Shown: positions 1-4,753 of the stretch, in pieces | Position numbering within the stretch: position 1 is the first letter of the stretch | How the letters are laid out: each line of letters opens with the position of its first letter | NCBI GenBank assembly: GCA_945901215.1 | Contig: CAMDKE010000078.1 | Span: 1 to 9,969 of the forward strand | Length of the DNA stretch: 9,969 nucleotides | Direction of reading: 5' to 3' | DNA from: Comamonas sp. lk | Lineage (GTDB): Bacteria > Pseudomonadota > Gammaproteobacteria > Burkholderiales > Burkholderiaceae_C | Position numbers and translations under genes: made by a program | Notes under the pieces: generated by a model | Seen by the model: the letters and a program-made list of their open reading frames with translations, nothing else | What the model was told of the DNA's origin: nothing | Databases searched by the model: none

Positions 1-369
1 CTGCGCCAGCGTGTTGGCACTGAACCCACAACGCGGCCCCCGTGCGGAATAGAAAAACGGCTGCGTGTTCGTGTGCCAAGTACGCGATGCGATGTAAGTG
101 GCAAGTTCAGCCTGTAAGCGTGTGCTGATGTAAACGGTTCTGGCGTGTCCGTGTTTGACGCGATGGCTGGCTAGATATATCTCACTGCGCACTGTGCCAT
201 CCGCATTGCGTACATCAGCAATGGTCAGTGCAGCCACTTCGCTGACCCGCAATCCAGCCATGACCGTTGCCAGAAACATAGCGCGATTACGCACGGCGTG
301 GTCGCGTGTTGCTATGTGCGCGAGTGCAGTGTCAAGTTCTGCTGGCGTGAGTGATTTGGCTGCTGTCAT
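1..369 (-). CDS. Tyrosine recombinase (phage-type integrase), catalytic-domain-only form, 3' part outside window
   Basis: Site-specific DNA recombinase expected to cut and rejoin DNA through a tyrosine nucleophile. The 123 codons in the window begin directly with the catalytic fold: SLTPAEL at residues 6-12, the AGLRVSEV box with the first catalytic Arg at 41, and the beta-hairpin KHGHARTVYIS with the likely catalytic Lys at 72. The HxxR box and the tyrosine lie beyond base 1. No N-terminal SAM-like core-binding domain precedes this. The start ATG (369-367) has a GGAG about 8 bases upstream and overlaps the stop of a small upstream ORF as ATGA, which supports this start and suggests translational coupling. 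It is the last gene of a minus-strand series of accessory genes. The family is clear; which element it moves is not. It is not the same protein as the integrase remnant at 3094-3360, which carries only the opposite domain. Confidence 0.85.
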   Translation of the reverse strand, partial: MTAAKSLTPAELDTALAHIATRDHAVRNRAMFLATVMAGLRVSEVAALTIADVRNADGTVRSEIYLASHRVKHGHARTVYISTRLQAELATYIASRTWHTNTQPFFYSARGPRCGFSANTLAQ

Positions 370-509
370 TTCGTGTTCTCCAATAAATTTGTGTGCGTAA
401 AGTGTGCTTTCATTGTTCGTATTTGGACAAGTGAAACCCGCCAATTTGGCGGTGTATTGCTGATCTGTTCGAAATCAAGCGCTTGCGTCATTTCGATAAC
501 AGACTGCAT
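366..509 (-). CDS. Possible 47-residue ORF translationally coupled to the integrase
   Basis: A short ORF (MQSVIEMTQALDF...NLLENTK) whose TGA overlaps the integrase ATG by ATGA. The first half could form a helix; it resembles no family I know. The start is uncertain: the ATG at 509 has only a weak AAAGAG in front. A much better ribosome site (AGGAG, then ATG at 528-526) is a little upstream but in another frame, where it meets a stop after 17 codons. A frameshift or a re-initiating leader peptide would both fit this. The coupling geometry is seen directly; that the peptide is made is inference. Confidence 0.35.
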   Translation of the reverse strand: MQSVIEMTQALDFEQISNTPPNWRVSLVQIRTMKAHFTHTNLLENTK

Positions 510-665
510 GTTCTCTTTGGTCAGGCATTTATCTCCTGCTGTGGGCTTTTGAACACAGACTGCGTATCAACGCTGCAAGCGCAGCAGCACCAGCCTCGCT
601 ACCCAAGCAGCAGACCCAGGGCTTTGCCCGCTTGTAAGGCGGTTTTAGCACTGGGCTGAGCTGAA

Positions 666-1130
666 CTAGCGTTTGGTCATGCCCCCTGCAATGGCTTTGA
701 GCTTCGGCTCTTGTTCATCTGCGTCAGCTGACTGCCCAGGCACAGCCACTGCGCTGGGCGGCAAACTCGCACCTCCCCGCGACCCTGGGCGGGGCACTGG
801 CTGGGGCAGCGGCGCAGGATAGCCAGCAGCAGTTGGCGCCTGCTGCATCGCGTCCGTGGTTTTGGGCTGAGCCTTGTTCACAGTGTTCGACTTGGGCACT
901 GGCGCGGGAACTGGCGTAGGCATGGGCGTTGGCGGCTTGGCCTTGGGTGAACTGTGAGAACCAGACTTCTTGGCACTGCTGCTTTTGCGGCTCTTGGCTT
1001 TGGCTGCACGTTCTCGTTTGTCATTGGCTTGCGCCTGAACCTGCTGGTCAATGGTTGCCCAGGTGGTGTCGCTGATGACTTTCCAAAGCCCCAGGATACT
1101 TTCTGCATTAACGATTTCGGCTATGCGCAT
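666..1130 (-). CDS. Hypothetical protein with basic, proline-rich disordered body
   Basis: A 154-residue protein of unknown function. Residues 1-38 (MRIAEIVNAESILGLWKVIS...) look like a short ordered helical segment. Residues 38-66 are rich in Lys, Arg and Ser, and 66-132 are strongly Pro-rich (PTPMPTPVPAPVP and PLPQPVPRP), so most of the chain is probably disordered. There is no signal peptide or membrane segment. The start is well supported: AAGGAGAA lies 6-7 bases before the ATG. The gene is 45 bp downstream of the 155-residue gene on the same strand and upstream of the integrase, so the three may form one operon. The N-terminal segment might be a docking helix with the basic tail binding nucleic acid, but that is only a guess from composition. 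Confidence 0.7.
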   Translation of the reverse strand: MRIAEIVNAESILGLWKVISDTTWATIDQQVQAQANDKRERAAKAKSRKSSSAKKSGSHSSPKAKPPTPMPTPVPAPVPKSNTVNKAQPKTTDAMQQAPTAAGYPAPLPQPVPRPGSRGGASLPPSAVAVPGQSADADEQEPKLKAIAGGMTKR

Positions 1131-1175
1131 GGCTGTTCTCCTTTATGGTTGTTTTTGTATATATGCCAAACCTGC

Positions 1176-1643
1176 TCATGCCCACTGCTCCAGATCGGTG
1201 TTGGTGGCCAATAGTTGCGGGGATCGATTGCTGCCTCGGGCGACACGGCAACTGCGCACATCCAATGCCCACCCATCCGCAACGGCCATTGCCTCGTCTT
1301 CTATGACCACCTGCAGAGTTTTATCGGCAAGCCCAAATATGCAAACTCCATTGACCAAGGTCTTTTTCTTGGTCAATGGGTCGTACCGTTGAATCCAACT
1401 GAACAACACATTTGAGTCTTGCGTAATGGACTCCAGCGTGACCATTTGGGCATCAGTTCGGGCCTGGTGTGCCCACTCCTGATAAGGGAACAGGTCGATG
1501 ATGTATTTCACGACTGGGGTCTTGATGTCGATGGTGCCGTTGTACAGGGCCCGTCGGTATAGGCCTTTACCGTAGGTGGTTCCGTAGGTTTTGTTCTCGA
1601 ACAGGCGAACGGCTAGGGCGGTGGTGTCGTTTTGGGTCAGCAT
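1176..1643 (-). CDS. Hypothetical protein, 155 residues
   Basis: I do not recognise the family. The chain is soluble, without signal peptide or membrane segment. It mixes helix and strand, with a well-packed aromatic core: KGLYRRALYNGT at 26-37, VVKYIIDLFPYQEW at 44-57, VLFSWIQRYDPLTKKKTLVNGVCIFGL at 79-105, then an acidic stretch VVIEDEAMAVADGW. Cysteines are at 101 and 132. I start it at the ATG at 1643 rather than the longer in-frame ATG at 1751, because AAGGAG sits about 6 bases before the inner ATG and the longer N-terminus simply translates that ribosome site as FKEKHM. It is the first gene of the minus-strand series leading to the integrase and is divergent from the DUF6641-like gene 403 bp away. 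A role in the accessory element is inferred from location only. Confidence 0.65.
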   Translation of the reverse strand: MLTQNDTTALAVRLFENKTYGTTYGKGLYRRALYNGTIDIKTPVVKYIIDLFPYQEWAHQARTDAQMVTLESITQDSNVLFSWIQRYDPLTKKKTLVNGVCIFGLADKTLQVVIEDEAMAVADGWALDVRSCRVARGSNRSPQLLATNTDLEQWA

Positions 1644-1928
1644 GTGTTTCTCCTTGAATGTTGCTGTGTGAGTCGCGCGGTTGCTTGGTTGCAGTTGTTG
1701 CACCAAGTCGCAGAGGCCAAAAGACGTCACACGTCCCAGGTCGCTTGTCACTTGACACTTGTTGCCAATCAGGGCTACTCATTTGTACCCAATTTCGCAA
1801 CTTGCTACATGCAACGTTTTGTTTCCTAGAGACTCATAGCAACTCATCGCAACTCGCAAATATTTATCCCTGTGCAAAGAAAGGCGTAATAAATCAGCGG
1901 TTTTTGTTGGGGTTTTGGCAAAACTGAG

Positions 1929-1943
1929 GTGTCGTTTAACACG
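1929..1943. repeat. 15-bp direct repeat, left copy
   Basis: GTGTCGTTTAACACG. It matches the copy at 2487-2501 at 14 of 15 positions, in the same orientation. The two copies flank the DUF6641-like gene. The motif is itself partly palindromic and lies in a longer imperfect palindrome (GGTG...CACC, 1928-1948). Confidence 0.65.
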
Positions 1944-1978
1944 TCACCTTGCAATGGCCTTGGTTTTCGCTAACAAGA

Positions 1979-2005
1979 GGTCGACCAGAAACGGTGGTCG
2001 ACCAC
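1979..2005. promoter_or_regulatory. Double GGTCGACC palindrome upstream of the DUF6641-like gene (candidate operator)
   Basis: GGTCGACCA (1979-1987) and TGGTCGACC (1995-2003) form a perfect 9-bp inverted repeat with a 7-base spacer. Each arm also contains the self-complementary octamer GGTCGACC, and the right one extends to a perfect 12-bp palindrome, GTGGTCGACCAC (1994-2005). The octamer centres are 17 bp apart, close to a turn and a half of helix. The site lies 41 bp before the start codon, so a DNA-bound dimer pair or an mRNA hairpin could control the gene. The symmetry is seen; the function is inferred. Confidence 0.5.
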
Positions 2006-2046
2006 ATACTTGTCTGTGCTTTATCAACATCAGAAAGGAAAAGCAC

Positions 2047-2487
2047 ATGGCAACACTGTCAAACCTCAAACTCACCGCCGCGCAAAAGAGCGTGAATCTC
2101 CCTGCTGTGCAAGTACGGCGCAACAAACTGCTGCTGCGTTTGGCGGAGCAAATGGCTTTGGCCAAGGCTCAGCAAGCAGGCGAGGTGTTCAGCGCCACCA
2201 AACTGCGTACGGTCAAGGACGCGGACACGGGCGCAAACAAACAGATTGTCACCAGCAAACGTGTGAAGCCGTGGTGGTTCGTGTGCGAAAACGGCAAACT
2301 GGCGCTGGGTGTTCGCTACGGGGCACGTCTGTTGGAATTGGGGCGCGGAAAGTTCGCCATCGAGGTTGCCAATCCCAAGGAGCTTTTGCCCACCATGGAA
2401 CTGATTAAAACGGCTGTGCAGGACGGTGAACTTGACGCAGCGATTGATGCTGCTGCCAACAAGTTAAAGGCTGGGTTTGGCAAGTAG
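2047..2487 (+). CDS. DUF6641-like protein of accessory DNA
   Basis: A 146-residue soluble protein that resembles the uncharacterised DUF6641 family, by my recollection of its members: an N-terminal MATLSNLKLTAAQK, a central KLRTVKDADTG (52-62), the basic-aromatic block KRVKPWWF (71-78) followed by ENGKLALGVRYGARLLELGRGKFAIEV, and a helical end with acidic DGELDAAI (127-133). No molecular function is known to me; family members tend to occur on plasmids and integrated elements. I start it at the ATG at 2047, preceded by AAAGGA, rather than the upstream in-frame ATG at 1915, which would read through the palindromic control region. The gene lies between two near-identical 15-bp repeats and is followed by two hairpins, an arrangement that suggests a self-contained cassette. 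Confidence 0.75.
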   Translation: MATLSNLKLTAAQKSVNLPAVQVRRNKLLLRLAEQMALAKAQQAGEVFSATKLRTVKDADTGANKQIVTSKRVKPWWFVCENGKLALGVRYGARLLELGRGKFAIEVANPKELLPTMELIKTAVQDGELDAAIDAAANKLKAGFGK

Positions 2488-2501
2488 TGTCGTTTGACAC
2501 G
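2487..2501. repeat. 15-bp direct repeat, right copy
   Basis: GTGTCGTTTGACACG, overlapping the last base of the TAG stop of the DUF6641-like gene. It differs from the left copy (1929-1943) by one base, A to G. Here the repeat is part of a perfect 6-bp hairpin, TGTCGT/ACGACA (2488-2504). Confidence 0.65.
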
Positions 2502-2545
2502 ACAGTTGGTGATGGCGCAAATGATGCGACGCAAAAATCACCAAC
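2488..2545 (+). terminator. Two consecutive inverted repeats after the DUF6641-like gene
   Basis: The first hairpin is TGTCGT-TTGAC-ACGACA (2488-2504). The second has perfect 9-bp arms, GTTGGTGAT (2505-2513) and ATCACCAAC (2537-2545), around a 23-base loop. Neither is followed by a T-run, so an intrinsic terminator is not proven. They could instead be a recombination site or a 3' mRNA-stabilising structure. Confidence 0.4.
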
Positions 2546-2719
2546 ACCATCAAAACCAAGCCCCCACTCACGCCACAACAGGCACAGGTAGCAGGACTTA
2601 AACGCAATGTGGAACAAGACAAGTTGCGCCTACAGCAAGAACGCGAAAGGCAGCGTCAACAGCGCAGCGCACAACAACTCAGCAAGCAGCGCCAGCGTGC
2701 GAGCCAAGCGGCACGCTGA
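2525..2719 (+). pseudogene. Possible remnant of a Gln/Arg-rich coiled-coil protein
   Basis: An open frame of 64 codons with no ATG, reading TKPPLTPQQAQVAG and then a run of Lys/Arg/Glu/Gln heptad-like sequence (QDKLRLQQERERQRQQRSAQ) to a TGA at 2717. The composition looks like a true protein C-terminus, whereas the overlapping ATG-started frame from 2607 does not. A GTG at 2609 with a distant AGGA could start a 36-residue peptide. Otherwise this is the tail of a gene whose beginning was lost. It lies between the hairpins and the tRNA fragment, at the edge of the accessory segment. Confidence 0.35.
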
Positions 2720-2963
2720 CTACGCTGGCACACGCTGTAATGGCAGTGAAAAGGCACACGAACCGCTTGTCAATACAGGCTATGCGGCAGAAAACCTAGC
2801 AGTTAACAAAATGACGGCCACACGCTCGACAGGCATAGCAAAAATACTCAGGTACAATGCCTTTCGGTTTAGGGCGTTACGCACTACACAAATAGCAACA
2901 CACCAACTTTTTGACCTGTGTTCGGCTGTTGAAAAACAACAAGTTCGAAGCGGTCAATCAGAG
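2720..2963. other. Non-coding stretch leading to the tRNA-Phe fragment
   Basis: No convincing gene in 244 bp. The only structure seen is a small hairpin, TGTTG-AAAAA-CAACA (2927-2941), 22 bp before the tRNA-derived sequence. The bases just before 2964 are not complementary to the tRNA anticodon or acceptor stems. Confidence 0.4.
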
Positions 2964-3008
2964 TTGAAAATCCTTGTGTCGGTGGTTCGATTCCGCCCCA
3001 GGCCACCA
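2964..3008 (+). repeat. 3' fragment of a tRNA-Phe gene: candidate attachment site of an integrated element
   Basis: The sequence matches a tRNA-Phe(GAA) from the anticodon loop TTGAAAA (2964-2970) through the variable loop GTGTC, the T-arm GGTGG-TTCGATT-CCGCC, the acceptor strand CCAGGCC, the discriminator A and an encoded CCA. The 5' half is missing: no GGCCTGG acceptor strand and no D-arm occur upstream, and the bases before the loop do not pair with TCCTT. Integrases often target the 3' half of tRNA genes and leave exactly this duplicated piece at the far end of the element. That this marks the end of an island is inferred from this and from the integrase genes on both sides. Confidence 0.8.
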
Positions 3009-3013
3009 TTTCG

Positions 3014-3052
3014 AACCGTAGCAACAGTGATGTGGCTACGGTTTTCTGCTTT
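3014..3052 (+). terminator. Rho-independent terminator after the tRNA-Phe fragment
   Basis: Perfect 9-bp stem AACCGTAGC (3014-3022) with GCTACGGTT (3035-3043), a 12-base loop and a T-rich tail (TTTTCTGCTTT). It begins 5 bases after the CCA, as expected for the native terminator of a tRNA gene. It was therefore probably duplicated or kept together with the 3' tRNA fragment. Confidence 0.8.
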
Positions 3053-3093
3053 GTGGCACTGCATAAAACACGCAGTCTCCACGCTACCCCCAC

Positions 3094-3360
3094 TTGGCAC
3101 AGGCTGCGGGACGCTGTAAATGGCACACCGCCAGCGAACCAAAACAGTTGAAGTCCACCGCCGCCTGCGACTTGTATGACGAAGCCAGATACAGGCAACG
3201 GCTGGGCTTAGCACACCAAGCACACACTTTTGCACAGATTGCCCACCAAGTGCTGGCAGAACTGCGACAGCAAATTGACGCGGGTTCTGGCAAGACTGCC
3301 TACCACTCGTATGTGAGCTGTATCGAACGCTACTTCGTGCCCTACTTTGGCGACAAGTAG
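3094..3360 (+). pseudogene. Truncated integrase: N-terminal (core-binding) part only
   Basis: Up to 88 codons, opened by a TTG and ending at a TAG. From about residue 25 the sequence resembles the SAM-like core-binding domain of tyrosine recombinases: ACDLYDEARYRQRLGLAH, then THFAQIAHQ-like helix text (TFAQIAHQVLAELRQQIDAG), then SYVSCIERYFVPYFGDK, the usual end of that domain just before the catalytic part. No R...HxxR...Y core follows in any frame I checked downstream, so the protein cannot recombine DNA. The true start is unclear; an ATG at 3120 is out of frame. Its position directly after the tRNA-Phe fragment and terminator is where an element's integrase gene normally sits, so it is probably the ruin of a second or older element at the same site. 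Confidence 0.65.
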
Positions 3361-3505
3361 TCCGAGTTATTGTCTGCACCCCGATGGGTCAGTTTTCGGT
3401 CAGCCGCAACACATCGCGGCGGTTACCATCGCGACAGATATTTGACAACGGGCGTGGGCTGTAATGAAACATAAGTGTACGATAATCGAAGCTATTTACT
3501 AAATC
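3361..3505. other. Non-coding spacer between the integrase remnant and the methyltransferase remnant
   Basis: No gene is recognised. A perfect TTGACA lies at 3442-3447, but the hexamer 17 bases on (TGAAAC) is a poor -10 box. It could be the promoter for the downstream methyltransferases only if spacing or sigma factor is unusual. Confidence 0.3.
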
Positions 3506-3745
3506 ATGCCAAATATGATATCCAACAAAGATGAATCAAGTCGCAAGAAAATCGCCAAACTCAGTACGGACAAGATTTTGCTTTCTGCCGTACAAATGGT
3601 TGACGCCAAACACAATAGTTTCCCGGCAACACAGTTAGACATCGGTCCGGGCACGGGGAGTTTAATTCGATTACTAAGGGCCAAGTTTCAAGTTCTAAAA
3701 ATTTCCAGTAATCCTTACCAACCTTTTGCAAGACCATTATCGTGA
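3506..3745 (+). pseudogene. Truncated SAM-dependent methyltransferase (N-terminal part)
   Basis: A 79-residue frame. Residues 10-36 are a helical lead-in (SSRKKIAKLSTDKILLSAVQM), followed by QLDIGPGTGSLIRLL (43-57), the glycine-rich motif I that binds S-adenosylmethionine in class I methyltransferases. After about residue 63 the fold breaks off: the next strand and the acidic motif are missing, and the tail (SSNPYQPFARPLS) does not look like a continuation. Complete relatives have 200 or more residues. The TGA overlaps the GTG of the next gene (GTGA), a coupling typical of intact operons, so an internal deletion joining the methyltransferase head to the native gene end is a plausible history. 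It could still be translated and drive the next gene, but is unlikely to be active. Confidence 0.6.
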
Positions 3746-4311
3746 GTCAATCTCTAAAACTGAATCTCGGCTCCGGCCTCAATAAGCGGGATGGCTTTGT
3801 CAACGTTGATAAATACGACTATGGGCAGCCCGAGTTGGTCATGGACCTGGAGCAAACGCCCTGGGAGTTTTTGGATAATTCGGTCGGCGTGGTTGTTTTA
3901 AACCATACATTGGAGCATCTTGGCAAAGACGTGAATGTCTTTTTTGCGATTATCAAAGAAATCTACCGTATCTGTGAGAACGGCGCCCGGATAGAGATTA
4001 ATGTTCCACACCCACGGCACGACAACTTTATCAATGATCCAACGCACGTCCGAATCATTACCCCGGAATTAATGGGTTTGTTTAGCAAAAAAAACTGCTT
4101 GCATTGGCAAGAGACAAAGGCCCCCAATTCACCTCTTGCGCTTTATCTGGGTGTTGATTTTGAATTCGTGAGCGGCAACATCAATGTCGAGCAAAAATAC
4201 CTGGACCAGCTTCATGCAGGGCAATTGGACAAGGACACCTTGATGGATATGGCGGCTAAATACAACAATATTGCCACCGAGTATCAGATCGTACTTCGCA
4301 TTGTCAAATGA
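3742..4311 (+). CDS. Small class I SAM-dependent methyltransferase
   Basis: A 189-residue protein with the compact Methyltransf_11-like layout. Motif I is LKLNLGSGLNKRDGFVNVD (5-23), with NVD as the acidic end of the second strand; VMDLEQTPWEFLDNSVGVVVLNHTLEHL (33-60) carries the motif II/III region and the usual xxHxLEHL box; IYRICENGARIEINVPHP (74-91) is the next strand. The substrate cannot be read from the sequence; close-looking enzymes occur in surface-polysaccharide gene clusters. The start is a GTG with no ribosome site of its own, overlapping the TGA of the truncated methyltransferase, so it probably depends on translational coupling. Base composition is clearly lower in GC than the TerC-to-moaC block, which suggests a different origin. 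Confidence 0.8.
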   Translation: MSQSLKLNLGSGLNKRDGFVNVDKYDYGQPELVMDLEQTPWEFLDNSVGVVVLNHTLEHLGKDVNVFFAIIKEIYRICENGARIEINVPHPRHDNFINDPTHVRIITPELMGLFSKKNCLHWQETKAPNSPLALYLGVDFEFVSGNINVEQKYLDQLHAGQLDKDTLMDMAAKYNNIATEYQIVLRIVK

Positions 4312-4753
4312 CATGCTTCGCGCGTCACTGTCACTCTTAGGGCCGTTGAGTTGGCTCCGCCCCCCGCTCACACCAGGCCTTAGACCCATTCACCGCCTTC
4401 ACCACCAGCAGCCCACGGTAGCTAGCGCCGGGGTGGCGTCGGACCCCAGCGCACGCCGGGGCCGCGCTGAACTCGCAGGGCGCGCCTTGACATCTGTCTC
4501 GCGTAAGGTAGGCCAGCACCGCGCCCGGGGTTAACCCCTGCGCACCGCCACCACAGGGGCTGAACGACTTGCAGCAGGGTGGACTGCGCCAGAGCCAGAA
4601 CGATTGCATTTGCTTCCGTATTTCAGTATTAGTTGAAATTCGGAATCCTTTCTCAACCCCGCGCTTCAACTAAAACCCTAATAGAATCGTGGGCGAATCG
4701 CCAACTCCTACGGTAGGCGCCTTCTATTACTGCTAATAAAGAAAGTTTTTTCC
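4312..4753 (+). promoter_or_regulatory. Long intergenic region and TerC leader
   Basis: 442 bp with no gene I trust. The first half (about 4340-4565) is very GC-rich and holds a perfect palindrome GGGGTTAACCCC (4527-4538), whose right arm could instead pair as CCCCTG/CAGGGG (4535-4540 with 4554-4559). The second half is a possible leader: a weak promoter-like pair TTGCAT (4604-4609) and TATTAG (4627-4632) with a 17-base spacer, a 9-bp inverted repeat (4629-4673), and the palindrome GGCGAATCGCC (4694-4704) followed by GGCGCC (4716-4721). Known TerC-family genes are often controlled by a manganese riboswitch, but its conserved bases are absent here. Confidence 0.35.
4629..4673. repeat. 9-bp inverted repeat in the TerC leader
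   Basis: TTAGTTGAA (4629-4637) and TTCAACTAA (4665-4673) are perfectly complementary around a 27-base loop. It lies 81 bp ahead of the TerC start codon and overlaps the candidate -10 hexamer. It may be an operator or an mRNA stem; the pairing is seen, the role is not known. Confidence 0.4.

Larger units (their letters stand above)
1644..2046. promoter_or_regulatory. Divergent intergenic region between two accessory genes
   Basis: 403 bp without a convincing gene; both flanking genes start from it. It holds a cluster of short GCAAC/GTTGC repeats: GTTGC three times within 1679-1705, and GCAAC at 1797, 1811, 1839 and 1849. It also has a small palindrome GTTTTggcAAAAC at 1912-1924, one copy of the 15-bp repeat at 1929-1943, and a strong double palindrome at 1979-2005. 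A perfect TTGACA is present at 1752-1757, but I see no good -10 box at the right distance, so I do not call a promoter. Both flanking genes have strong Shine-Dalgarno sequences (AAGGAG and AAAGGA). Being the control region for both genes is inferred. Confidence 0.5.

Noticed and set aside
155..400. 81-residue plus-strand ORF
   Set aside because: It is antisense to the well-supported integrase catalytic domain and has no family resemblance.
954..1415. Overlapping plus-strand ORFs antisense to the two hypothetical genes
   Set aside because: The minus-strand frames have strong ribosome sites and sensible composition; these do not.
2488..2545. Integron attC site
   Set aside because: Stems are present, but the core-site consensus GTTRRRY / RYYYAAC pair is not met and no integron-type integrase is recognised.
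2890..3008. A complete tRNA-Phe gene
   Set aside because: No 5' acceptor strand, D-arm or 5' anticodon stem can be found upstream of the anticodon loop.
2607..3119. 170-residue plus-strand ORF
   Set aside because: It runs through the tRNA-Phe fragment and terminator and has out-of-frame composition; the part LKILVSVVRFRPRP is just translated tRNA.
2954..3379. 141-residue minus-strand ORF ending in NRTTDTRIFNSD
   Set aside because: This is the well-known spurious translation of the antisense strand of a tRNA 3' end.
4337..4669. 110-residue minus-strand ORF
   Set aside because: It has no recognised domain and no ribosome site, and overlaps the palindromes and the TerC leader; kept only as an unexplained block.
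4604..4753. yybP-ykoY manganese riboswitch
   Set aside because: Expected by gene context, but the conserved GGGGAGUAG and GCAAGACC-like segments are not seen.
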